Shown: piece after piece, positions 1 to 7,756 of the stretch | Layout: each line of letters begins with the position of its first letter | Numbering within the stretch: position 1 is the first letter of the stretch | Assembly: GCF_003852425.1 (NCBI RefSeq) | Contig: NZ_QAJN01000014.1 | Span: 62,001 to 126,000 of the forward strand | DNA from: Paucibacter sp. KBW04 | GTDB taxonomy: Bacteria; Pseudomonadota; Gammaproteobacteria; Burkholderiales; Burkholderiaceae_C | Reading direction: 5' to 3' | DNA: 64,000 bases | The notes under the pieces: model-generated | Told to the model about the DNA's origin: nothing | Seen by the model: only the letters and a program-made list of their open reading frames with translations | Database searches by the model: none | Made by a program: the position numbers and the translations under genes

Positions 1-790
1 AGTGGTCCACCGTGTTGGTGCTATTGATGCCCAAAGCCAAGCGTGCGCCCAGAGTCAAGCTTTGGGTCAGCTGGTAGCCCAGCGTGGCATTGGGCCGTAC
101 GGTGAAGAAACGGCCGGCACCGATATTGATGGCAGGAGTGCCCGCGGCCCCGGAGGACAGGCTGTGGAAGTCGCCGGTGGGAAGCACCAAAGAAACGCCA
201 GTGGCGAACTTCAGGCGGTCCTGGGTATAGATCCACAGCGCGGCGAGGTCGGTGTCACCCACGCCACTGGTACTGGTAGTGTTGGCCTTGGCTTGCGCGT
301 CCAGGCTGGCCAGATAGGCAGCGCCCGGGCTGACCGAGCTGCCATCGGTGGCTGTCGCTGTGACGATGGGGAACTCCAGCGAACGGCTCGAACGGAAGGT
401 GTAGGGAAGATTGATACCAAAGGCCAGGCGTCCGCCGCCAAAGGTGTCTTTGCTCACGAAGCCCAGAAACATCTGCGCGACGGTTTGGTTTTGCTGAAAG
501 TCCACCAAGGCGCGTTGGCTCACGCCCTTGGCGTTGACAACTGCAGGGGTCCAAGCTTGCTTGCCGTCATCGCCGTTCAGGCCGGTGATATGGGTGGAGT
601 TGATCGCGACGCTGGTCAACCAACCCGGTTTGCTTTCGAAAGCAGCCAGTTCGGGACCCAAAATCCCAACTGTGGGGTAGCGAATCTTGAACCCCTCTGA
701 GGCCTGAGAGTAGCTGGTCAGACCAAATAGAGCTGCGGCAAGGGCCAGAGCCGTGGTCCTGCCAAAGGGGCAGTGGGTACTAGGTGTCAT
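1..790 (-). CDS. SphA/MetA-type outer-membrane transport protein, C-terminus cut by window edge
   Basis: Reading leftward from an ATG at 790 gives 263 residues open to the window edge, so the C-terminus is missing. The first ~30 residues form a signal peptide (hydrophobic ALALAAALFGLTSYS, cleavage near SQAS). The rest has short alternating strands typical of a beta-barrel, with stretches such as GVSLVLPTGDF and GYQLTQSLTLGARLALGIN seen in the 'protein involved in meta-pathway of phenol degradation' family (PF13557). AAGGAAG lies 7 nt before the ATG, a good ribosome-binding site. Members are outer-membrane channels for hydrophobic compounds. It is last in the leftward cluster that starts at 3935, 95 nt after the preceding gene. 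The family is recognised by pattern; the substrate is unknown. Confidence 0.72.
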   Translation of the reverse strand, partial: MTPSTHCPFGRTTALALAAALFGLTSYSQASEGFKIRYPTVGILGPELAAFESKPGWLTSVAINSTHITGLNGDDGKQAWTPAVVNAKGVSQRALVDFQQNQTVAQMFLGFVSKDTFGGGRLAFGINLPYTFRSSRSLEFPIVTATATDGSSVSPGAAYLASLDAQAKANTTSTSGVGDTDLAALWIYTQDRLKFATGVSLVLPTGDFHSLSSGAAGTPAINIGAGRFFTVRPNATLGYQLTQSLTLGARLALGINSTNTVDH

Positions 791-885
791 TGTCTCTTCC
801 TTTGTTTTTGGGAATGCTGTTGTCTTGGGATGGCCAGTCCCTTGTCTTTGTTTCAGCCCTTAGTCAAATCTATTCAGCGAGGTAT

Positions 886-2271
886 TCAACCGGTGGTTGA
901 ACAGCCGGTGCTCTCAAATTCCTGGACCGATAGATAGCGAGCCGCAGGGAAGAACGGCCCCAAGGCAGCCTGCTCATCACCGGGTTGATGAACTTCGAAA
1001 AGGCTTTGCTTGAAGTCAGGGGCTGGCAGCATCTGTCGGTAGACCAATATGCCGCCCGCCGGGTTACCCAAGCCGTCTCCTTGCGAGCCCCAATCCATCC
1101 AGGCGACGCCACAAGGCTTGTTGGCATTGCGCGGCCTGGCTTGCGGGGTGGAGATCACCAGGGTGTAGCGGCCTTGAGCGTCCACGGGCACTTGCTCATC
1201 GAAAAGGCAACTATCGACCGCGTTGTCATACAAGGATCGGTACTTGCAAAAGGACCAGTAACGCAGATCACCGGTCGGCATGCGATCGGGCCCGGACTGA
1301 GTCGCAGGTACCCGCGGGGCCCGCCCTTGCAACACCAAGACATCACCGAATCGTCGGTCCACCATGGCGGCCATATAAGTGTTGTCCAAGGTGCTGAAGA
1401 ACCCCCCTTGGCGCCGCGCGCTGATCAAGTCCTTTATGGACTCAAATCGGGTACCGGCCAAGTAAGGCAGGACCGCGTAGCTTGGGTTGAAGAAGGCATA
1501 CCAACGCAGTTCCTTCTGCGCAGGATGGAACGCCGAGGTCTGGCTGCGCAAGGTCAGCAGCGTCTGGTTGGCGTCCGCCTCCATGGCGGTTCGGCGCACG
1601 GCGCCCTCCTTGATCACCATCTCGCGGCACAGCGCCTCGCCTTCGAGCACCTTGCCGTCCGCCAGACGCATGCGCGGCTTGGGCAGAGCCACGCCACCCT
1701 TGGCACCGCGGCCTTGGTCGGGCACATAGATCCGCATCCACAGCAGCTGGGGCTTGTCATCGGCCGGCAGGTAGAGGGTGTTGGCCGGGCGCCGGGCATC
1801 CACCGCGGCGATATTCGATCCCGCCTCGATTTGGTCGGCCCGGATCAGGCGCAGCTGGTAAGCCCGTTGCGAGGCTTGCCGGGTAGCGCCCGGCACAAAA
1901 GGATTGATGCCACCGGGCTTGGGCTGAATCATCACGTCGTTGAGCCTGTCCACCGGGCGCGCCTGCTGGTCATAGCTATTGAAAGACAGATGCCTTGCAT
2001 GGGGAAACTCGCCATCCAGAGTCAGCTCGGCGCCTTGCGGCAGCTTGAACTGGGTCAGCCAGTAGTTGGCCCCGGTGTCGGGATAGGACAGCAAGGTCCC
2101 ACCACTGCTAGCCCCCACCCAGAAGCAATCGGCCAGGCCGTTCTTCTGCGCCTCCGCGTCCAGCTCCGCAACCGGCACCGCCGTGACCTGGGGGCGGAAC
2201 TTCGCCAGATACATGCCGCCCCCGACCAGGGCCAGCAGCAAGAGCAAAGAGGGAAACAAGATCTTCTTCAT
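886..2271 (-). CDS. Membrane-anchored protein of unknown function
   Basis: 461 residues. Residues 4-22 are a single hydrophobic segment, so the protein is an inner-membrane-anchored or uncleaved-signal periplasmic protein. The first half carries phrases such as GANYWLTQFKLP and FPHARHLSFNSYD that resemble the DUF1214/DUF1254 beta-sandwich families, but I cannot assign a family with confidence. No catalytic motif was recognised. The start is the ATG at 2271; an overlapping ATG at 2275 is out of frame and there is no strong ribosome-binding site. It lies 63 nt after the SDR gene and 95 nt before the outer-membrane protein gene, on the same strand, so it probably belongs to the same hydrophobic-substrate cluster. 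That role is inferred from context only. Confidence 0.7.
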   Translation of the reverse strand: MKKILFPSLLLLLALVGGGMYLAKFRPQVTAVPVAELDAEAQKNGLADCFWVGASSGGTLLSYPDTGANYWLTQFKLPQGAELTLDGEFPHARHLSFNSYDQQARPVDRLNDVMIQPKPGGINPFVPGATRQASQRAYQLRLIRADQIEAGSNIAAVDARRPANTLYLPADDKPQLLWMRIYVPDQGRGAKGGVALPKPRMRLADGKVLEGEALCREMVIKEGAVRRTAMEADANQTLLTLRSQTSAFHPAQKELRWYAFFNPSYAVLPYLAGTRFESIKDLISARRQGGFFSTLDNTYMAAMVDRRFGDVLVLQGRAPRVPATQSGPDRMPTGDLRYWSFCKYRSLYDNAVDSCLFDEQVPVDAQGRYTLVISTPQARPRNANKPCGVAWMDWGSQGDGLGNPAGGILVYRQMLPAPDFKQSLFEVHQPGDEQAALGPFFPAARYLSVQEFESTGCSTTG

Positions 2272-2334
2272 GCATGAGGTTCCAGAGAAAACATGTCGCC
2301 GCGGCGATGCGATGGCACTGCGGTGGCACTGTGC

Positions 2335-3153
2335 TCAAGGCGAGGGCGGCTTGGTTGCCGAGGCGGGATAGCCGCTCATCCAGAGCAAGCCGCGGCGCAT
2401 CAGGCAAGCGGGTAGGATCTTGGCGATCAGCAGCAAGGCCTTGAAACGCCAGGACACGGGGCGGTGCAAGGGGCCGTGGCTGATGGCTTGCAACACCTCA
2501 TGTGCAACCTCGTCCGGGCCCAGATTGATGCCCATGCGCCGCAGCAGCACTTGCTTTTGACTACCTTCCAGCATCGGTGTATTCACAAACGGCGGCACGA
2601 CCGCCCGCACCGAAATGCCATGCCGCGCCCATTCGCTTGCCAAGGCTTCCGTGAAGCCGCGCACCCAGAATTTGCTGGCGGAATAAATGGCCATGCTGGG
2701 AATGCCAAAGACCGATGAGGCCGAGGACAGATTGACCACGCTGACCGGCTGCCGACCCGCCGCCACGCTGCGCTTGAGCAGGGGCAGTGCAGCCCGGCAG
2801 CACAGGGCGGGGCCCAAATTGTTGACGGCCAACAAGCGGCTCAGATGCTCCAGCGACTGGTCCTCGAAATGCCCTGTGTAAAGCAGGCCGGCGTTGTTCA
2901 CCAGCAAGTCCAGATGGCCGCCGGAAAGCTCGGCAAAGCGGTCGAAGACCTGCGCCACCGATTCGGGCGCGCTGATATCACCCGGTAACTCAAGCGTGGC
3001 TGAGCCCAGTTCCTGGCACAGGATTCGCAGGGCTTTGGCATCCACGTCGACCAAGCCCAGCGTCCAGCCCTCGGCCGCCAATAGGCGGGCAATCGAGCGC
3101 CCGATGCCCGAGCCCGCGCCGGTGACCAAGGCGTATTTGGCGGGCGCACTCAT
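2335..3153 (-). CDS. Short-chain dehydrogenase/reductase (SDR family)
   Basis: 272 residues, the usual length of a classical SDR. The NAD(P)-binding glycine motif TGAGSGIG is at residues 11-18, an Asp at the end of beta-2 (LGLVDVD, suggesting NAD preference), NNAG at 86-89, and the catalytic set Ser144, Tyr157 and Lys161 (YSASK). The C-terminal ~40 residues, rich in Leu and Ile, may sit against a membrane. Its start codon overlaps the stop of the upstream acetoacetate-decarboxylase-like gene (ATGA), so the two are translationally coupled and may act on the same keto/hydroxy acid. The substrate cannot be read from sequence. Confidence 0.88.
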   Translation of the reverse strand: MSAPAKYALVTGAGSGIGRSIARLLAAEGWTLGLVDVDAKALRILCQELGSATLELPGDISAPESVAQVFDRFAELSGGHLDLLVNNAGLLYTGHFEDQSLEHLSRLLAVNNLGPALCCRAALPLLKRSVAAGRQPVSVVNLSSASSVFGIPSMAIYSASKFWVRGFTEALASEWARHGISVRAVVPPFVNTPMLEGSQKQVLLRRMGINLGPDEVAHEVLQAISHGPLHRPVSWRFKALLLIAKILPACLMRRGLLWMSGYPASATKPPSP

Positions 3154-3935
3154 GGCAGCACCGCGCCCGCATTCAGTCGAAGCTGAAGCTTATGCGTGTA
3201 GCTGACGAAGGCGGGCCGCGCCTGCTCCAGGCCCAGGGCCAGCAGTCTTTGCACCATCGGGTGCTCACTGCGCGAAACCCGCAGGCGCAAGGAACCGGGC
3301 AGCGCAATCTGGCCACCGCCGCGGGTGTTGACCAAGGTACGCAAGGTCTTGCTGTTCAAGGAGGAATACAGCACCAGGTCCAACAAAGGGCCGGGCATGG
3401 CCATGCCGGCCTTACCAGAGAGGCTGAGCAGATCGCCGCCTCCCTCGGGTCGGCTGACCGTGCCATTGAAGTGTTTCTGATTCAATTCAAAGCCGATGGG
3501 GGTGACGAACTTGGGATAACCCCAAATCTCCCTTCCAGCAGCGCAGGCCACCGCCGTCGTTACCGGCAGGTCGATGACGTAAAAGCCAGCGCGTTCGCGG
3601 TCCAAGCCATAGAACAAGGACAGCAGCGGCAGGCTGGGCGCGCGCTGCCCCGTTGGCAAGGCGGCGATGGCTACCCCCATCTCGTTATAGGGCGCGATGG
3701 CCGTTTCCCGGTACTCATAAAACGCCAGGGCAAGCAGGGCCTTGCCGCTCGCAAACTGAATCGGCGACATGCCTGTGGCCGCCAGCACCTTTCGCGCGGC
3801 CTCCAACTCAACCCAGAACATGGCGATCATGTTGGAGTTGTCGTAATACAGAATCGGTAGATCAACCTCTCCTTCACTGGTGGCCTGCGTACTCAGTGGG
3901 TACTGAAAGAAGGGATCGGCTTGCCATGTGTTCAA
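3150..3935 (-). CDS. Acetoacetate decarboxylase family protein
   Basis: 261 residues, matching the usual ~250 of the acetoacetate decarboxylase family (PF06314). The family signature GREIWGYPKF is at residues 135-143 with the Schiff-base lysine as Lys142; the flanking GGG and SxxFYG stretches also fit. There is no ATG near the N-terminus. I chose the TTG at 3935 because GGAG lies 6 nt before it; an in-frame TTG at 3941 would add two residues, and an upstream TAG at 3954 limits any longer start. First gene of the leftward cluster, overlapping the SDR start by 4 nt. Homologues with the lysine decarboxylate or hydrate beta-keto acids; the actual substrate here is unknown. Confidence 0.85.
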   Translation of the reverse strand: MNTWQADPFFQYPLSTQATSEGEVDLPILYYDNSNMIAMFWVELEAARKVLAATGMSPIQFASGKALLALAFYEYRETAIAPYNEMGVAIAALPTGQRAPSLPLLSLFYGLDRERAGFYVIDLPVTTAVACAAGREIWGYPKFVTPIGFELNQKHFNGTVSRPEGGGDLLSLSGKAGMAMPGPLLDLVLYSSLNSKTLRTLVNTRGGGQIALPGSLRLRVSRSEHPMVQRLLALGLEQARPAFVSYTHKLQLRLNAGAVLP

Positions 3936-4089
3936 AAGCAACTCCAGAAAAAGCTAGCGCTGCACCCGCCCTGAGCTGGGGCAGCGCCGAATAATGCAAA
4001 GGGAAAAGGCGGCTGGCGCCCAGGCGAAGCCCGCAGCCAAGGCCTTGGTTTTTGCCTCTTGCCAAGGCCACTTCTAGGGCCAAAGATTA

Positions 4090-4124
4090 GCGAGATGCCT
4101 CTCGCGAAGGTATCCTCGCGGAGG
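4090..4124. promoter_or_regulatory. Overlapping inverted and direct repeats in divergent promoter region
   Basis: Between the decarboxylase-like gene and the divergent AraC gene there is a 6-bp inverted repeat GCGAGA-N4-TCTCGC (4090-4105). Overlapping it is a near-perfect 10-bp direct repeat, CTCGCGAAGG at 4101-4110 and CTCGCGGAGG at 4115-4124, with 14-bp spacing. A regulator-binding site, for instance for the AraC-family protein, is the simplest reading. The repeat is visible; its role is inferred. Confidence 0.4.
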
Positions 4125-4157
4125 AAGAAAAATCAATATTTGGGGACATAGACAGTC

Positions 4158-5207
4158 ATGCGAAGCTTGGATGGCAATGCATCTAATGGTTTGCACGGAG
4201 TGCTGAGCGTGCGCCTCTTGGTCGAACTGGGCCGTGAGCACGGTTTGTCAGCGCGCAGCTGCCTGGTGGGCAGCGGTGTACAAGAAAACCGCCTGGGGGA
4301 TCTGGCCGCCATGGTCACCGCCGAGCAGGAGCTGTGCGTCATTCGCAATCTGCTGGGCCATCTGGGCAGCATCCCGGCATTGGGCGCCGTGGCCGGGACG
4401 CGTTATCACTCCATCTCCTTCGGCCCCTTGGGCGTGGCCCTGACCAGCAGCGCTTCCGCCAAAGAGGCCTTGAAGCTGGCCATGCGCTATTTCAAATTGA
4501 CCTTTGCGCTGACGCGCTTCCGGGTGGCCGAGGCGCAAAGCAAGACCCTGGTCATGATTGACGATTCGAGCTTGCCGCTGGAATTGCGCAGCTTCATCGT
4601 CGAGCGTGACGCGGCGGCCCTGGTCACCGTGCAAAAAGACTTGCTGGCCTTTGAATCGGCTTTGACTGCGCTCGACTTCAACTTCCCCGAGCCCAAGGTG
4701 GTGGCCCCTTACAAAGCCATTTTCGGCGTCCGCCCGCGCTTTGCAGCCAAGGAAAACCTGGCCACGCTCTCGACCGAGGTGCTGTCCCAGCCCCTGCCGC
4801 AGGCCAATGAGTTGATCCTCCAGATGGCCGAACAACAATGCCAGCTGATGCTAGAGCAACAGGAGTCCCGCACCGGCCTGGCCACCCAGGTCCGGGTGCT
4901 GCTGACTCACAGCATTAGGGAATGGTCAGACATGCAAGCGGTGGCTCAGCATTTCTGCATGACCACGCGTACTTTGAGGCGCAAATTATTGAGCGAAGGT
5001 CAGACCTTCTTGGGGCTGCGTGAAGAAGTCCGAAGGGCCTTGGCGGAGCAATATCTGCTGGGCTCCGGCTTGTCGATCGAGGAGATGTCCGACAAACTGG
5101 GCTTCGGCAGCCCGACCAGCTTTATCATCGCTTTCAAACGCTGGCATGGCGCAACACCCTTTGCCTATCGAAGCAAACAAGCGCCAGGGGCAAAACAGCT
5201 GGTTTAG
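4158..5207 (+). CDS. AraC-family transcriptional regulator (OruR/ArgR-like, Arabinose_bd N-terminal domain)
   Basis: 349 residues. The N-terminal ~200 residues match the PF12625-type ligand domain (for example GTRYHSISFGPLGVA and KLAMRYFKLTFAL). The C-terminal double helix-turn-helix is at about 255-340, with VAQHFCMTTRTLRRKLLSEG as the first helix pair and LGFGSPTSFIIAFKRWHG, a near-canonical AraC signature, as the second. It is transcribed divergently from the decarboxylase/SDR cluster, so it is the likely activator of that cluster, responding to the substrate or product. It converges on the end of the hydrogenase operon (14 nt from hoxC) and is not known as a hydrogenase regulator. Confidence 0.9.
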   Translation: MRSLDGNASNGLHGVLSVRLLVELGREHGLSARSCLVGSGVQENRLGDLAAMVTAEQELCVIRNLLGHLGSIPALGAVAGTRYHSISFGPLGVALTSSASAKEALKLAMRYFKLTFALTRFRVAEAQSKTLVMIDDSSLPLELRSFIVERDAAALVTVQKDLLAFESALTALDFNFPEPKVVAPYKAIFGVRPRFAAKENLATLSTEVLSQPLPQANELILQMAEQQCQLMLEQQESRTGLATQVRVLLTHSIREWSDMQAVAQHFCMTTRTLRRKLLSEGQTFLGLREEVRRALAEQYLLGSGLSIEEMSDKLGFGSPTSFIIAFKRWHGATPFAYRSKQAPGAKQLV

Positions 5208-5221
5208 ACCTCCACCAAGGC

Positions 5222-6703
5222 TCAATGCACCGTGCAGACCATGCAGGGATCAAAAGAGCGCACGATGTGCTGCACCGCCACCGGCGAGCTTTCACCGGCC
5301 AAGACCGGCGCGCCGACCAGGGCCTGCTCCAGCGCGCCCGGCTTGCCGGCGGCGTCGCGGGGCGAGAAATTCCAGCTGGTGGGCGCCACGATTTGGTAGT
5401 TCTGGATGCGCCCCCGGCTGGCCACCACCCAGTGGCCCAGGGCGCCGCGGGCGGCCTCCGTCAGGCCCACGCCCTGCCCTTCCAGATCGGTTGACAGCGG
5501 CGGCGCGCAATAGGGCTCGCCGGTCTGCAAAGCGCCTAGCCATTGCTCCATCAGGGGCAGCACCCGGGCCAGCTCCAAGACCCGGGCCAGCACGCGGGTG
5601 AACACCGTGCCACCGTGGTGCTGCACCGCATCCACGATCAAGCCATGGTTTGATGCCAGTTGACGAGCGATGGCGCCGGTCTCCAGCACCTCACCACCCA
5701 AGCGCGGGGCCTTGTTCCAGGTGTAGGCGCCGACCTTGTCGGCATCGGGCTGAGTCAAGCCTTGCAAGGGGTGGCGGGGCGCGGCGCTGTCCGCCATCCA
5801 GGCATGGCTCACGTCCTCGCGCACGGCGTCCAGGTTCAAAGGCTCAAGACGGCCGCTGTCGGCCCGCCACAGGCCGCGCTCGAACACAAAGCCGCCTGCT
5901 TCGGCCTGTGGGTAGGCCCCATAGCTCAAATACAGACCCGGGCCCTGGCCCAGGCTGCGCAGATCGGCCGCGCCGAATCGCGCGCCACCCAGCACCATGC
6001 TCAGCCACAGACGCAGATCGCCGCGTTCGGGCCACTGCGCATGCCAGTCCCAAAGCTCGGCCTCGCTGCGCAGGGTGGCAAACACCTCCAACTCATCGGC
6101 AAAAAGATGGCGCTCCAAAAAGCTGCGGAACTCGCGCAGCTTGGCCAGCAGGCGCACCCGTTCGGCCGCTTCGATGGCGCGGCTGGAACCGCCCGGCGTG
6201 ATGCTCTGGGTATGCGGCCATTTGCCGCCCAAGGTGCCGGCCAGGGTGAACCAGCGCTGGCGGGCCGCGATGGCCGCACAGGTCTGCTCGCCGGTCTGCG
6301 GGTGGAAGCGCTTTTGCGCCTCGGCATACCAGGGCTGGGCGGCATAGACCGGCCGACTGAAGTCCGGCATGAAGAAGAGATAGAAATGCGTCAGATGATC
6401 GGCCAGGTTCTCCATGGCCAGGAGCAGATTGGTGGCCAGCAAGCCATTGGGTGGCACTTGCATGCCGCCCATTTCGGCCAGGGCCCGGGCCGCCGCCACC
6501 GACTGCGAGATGGAGCAGATGCCGCAGATGCGGGGCACAAAGACCAGGGCATCCTGCGGGTTCTTGCCCTGCAAGATTTGCTCAAAGCCGCGGTACATGG
6601 GCGCATTGACCCGCGCCGAGGCGACCTGGCCGCCCTCCACCTCCAGGCTGACCTCCAGATCCCCTTCGACCCGGTTGAAGGGCCCTACCAGCAAACGCGT
6701 CAT
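5222..6703 (-). CDS. hoxC: Regulatory (H2-sensing) [NiFe]-hydrogenase large subunit HoxC/HupV
   Basis: 493 residues from the ATG at 6703; an in-frame GTG at 6715 would add four. The active-site cysteine pairs are RICGIC near the N-terminus and DPCMVC near the end. The protein stops at CTVH with no C-terminal extension, as in regulatory hydrogenases that are matured without endopeptidase cleavage. With the chosen start, Ile62 and Phe110 occupy the positions of the gas-channel residues known from the Ralstonia (Cupriavidus) eutropha sensor, where catalytic enzymes have Val and Leu; this narrowing explains oxygen insensitivity there. Paired with hoxB, 25 nt upstream. Last gene of the hydrogenase run; hoxJ, which often follows, is missing. 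Confidence 0.95.
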   Translation of the reverse strand: MTRLLVGPFNRVEGDLEVSLEVEGGQVASARVNAPMYRGFEQILQGKNPQDALVFVPRICGICSISQSVAAARALAEMGGMQVPPNGLLATNLLLAMENLADHLTHFYLFFMPDFSRPVYAAQPWYAEAQKRFHPQTGEQTCAAIAARQRWFTLAGTLGGKWPHTQSITPGGSSRAIEAAERVRLLAKLREFRSFLERHLFADELEVFATLRSEAELWDWHAQWPERGDLRLWLSMVLGGARFGAADLRSLGQGPGLYLSYGAYPQAEAGGFVFERGLWRADSGRLEPLNLDAVREDVSHAWMADSAAPRHPLQGLTQPDADKVGAYTWNKAPRLGGEVLETGAIARQLASNHGLIVDAVQHHGGTVFTRVLARVLELARVLPLMEQWLGALQTGEPYCAPPLSTDLEGQGVGLTEAARGALGHWVVASRGRIQNYQIVAPTSWNFSPRDAAGKPGALEQALVGAPVLAGESSPVAVQHIVRSFDPCMVCTVH

Positions 6704-6728
6704 AGCCTTGTCCACATCTCTTTCTTCT

Positions 6729-7754
6729 TCACTTCAGTCTTGTCTTCTTGGCCACCGGCGGCAGCACGAGGTGGTCGGCCGTGGCATTGAGCTTGACGCG
6801 CCGCGGCGTCGCGTGTTTGGACAAAGAAGCCAGGGCCACAAACCAGGCCTTGGGCATGTCAGTGGGCAGGCCGATGGGGATGCCGGCCAGTTTGGGCGTT
6901 TGGTGGAAGGGGTGGCCGGGTTCCTGAAAACCCGGCTCGGTGCAGGCGATGCAGGCATAGCCGCCGCGGGTGCAGGAGCCCTCGCCGTTCCAGGGTCGGA
7001 TATTGCAGTCGGCATGCACTTGCGTGCCCTTGCAACCCATGTTCTCCATCATGCAACCCAGATCCGAGGGCTTCTCGGCGCTGGCCTTGAACTCGTAATA
7101 CTCGTTGCGGGCGCAGCCGTGGTGCACCAGCTGGTCGGCATAAAAGCGCGGCCGGCCCAGGCTATCCAGATCGGCGGCGGCAAAGCTGTTCGCGGCCAGG
7201 GCCATCAAGCTGTCGATGACCCAGCTGGGATGGGTGGGGCAGCCCGCCACATTGATGACGGGCAGGCCGCTCGCGCTGCGGAACTCCTGGCCCAGCAGGC
7301 CGCCGCGATGCTCGTCCTCGAACTGCAGGCCGCAGGCCTCGCTGGGATTGCCGCCACCGGCCGTCACCCCGCCCCAGGCGGCGCAGCTGCCCACGGCCAT
7401 CACATGCAAGGCCTTGGGGGCCAGGTCTTGCAGCCAATGCATCATCGGCCGGCCGGTGCCGGCCAGGATGTGAAAGCGCCCGCTGCCTTGCGGGCCGCGC
7501 AGCACCGAGCCCTCCAGGCACAACACATCCAGGCGCAGATCGCCGCTCAGGATGCGCTCCAACAGCGCAATCAGTTCCTCGCCCGTTTCCAGCGAGAGCG
7601 AGGGATGCCAGAGCAGCTGAATCCCGGCGTGGCGCAGCTGGCCGTGGAAGTCCGCCGTATCGGCGCAGAGCAAGGACATGCTGCAGCCGCCACAGCCGCC
7701 CGACTGCAACCACAACACGTTCAAGGGCTCAGCGGCCTTGCGAGCTGGCGCCAT
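6729..7754 (-). CDS. hoxB: Regulatory [NiFe]-hydrogenase small subunit HoxB/HupU
   Basis: 341 residues. There is no twin-arginine signal and no C-terminal membrane helix, so the HoxBC sensor is cytoplasmic, unlike the HoxKG enzyme. Iron-sulfur cysteines are visible in SGGCGGCSMS (residues ~19-27), GSCAAWGG, AGCPTHP, the HHGC motif, MGCKGTQVHADC, and CIACTEPGF. The N-terminal SGGCGGC pattern distinguishes the H2-sensor subfamily from uptake small subunits (ECTCC here in HoxK). It starts 2 nt after the hoxA stop, so it is co-translated with its response regulator. Confidence 0.95.
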   Translation of the reverse strand: MAPARKAAEPLNVLWLQSGGCGGCSMSLLCADTADFHGQLRHAGIQLLWHPSLSLETGEELIALLERILSGDLRLDVLCLEGSVLRGPQGSGRFHILAGTGRPMMHWLQDLAPKALHVMAVGSCAAWGGVTAGGGNPSEACGLQFEDEHRGGLLGQEFRSASGLPVINVAGCPTHPSWVIDSLMALAANSFAAADLDSLGRPRFYADQLVHHGCARNEYYEFKASAEKPSDLGCMMENMGCKGTQVHADCNIRPWNGEGSCTRGGYACIACTEPGFQEPGHPFHQTPKLAGIPIGLPTDMPKAWFVALASLSKHATPRRVKLNATADHLVLPPVAKKTRLK

Positions 7755-7756
7755 GG

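Noticed and set aside
2-700. Rightward 232-codon open frame at the window start
   Set aside because: It is the complement of the SphA/MetA-type gene read leftward from 790, which has a signal peptide, ribosome-binding site and family motifs; the rightward product has none.
5660-6790. Long rightward open frames across the hydrogenase locus (such as 5660-6790, 7931-9382, 10373-11641, 21105-22421, 22259-23728)
   Set aside because: They are antisense to well-identified hox/hyp genes and exist because GC-rich third positions leave few stops on the other strand. Their products are Gly/His/Arg/Gln-rich without motifs.
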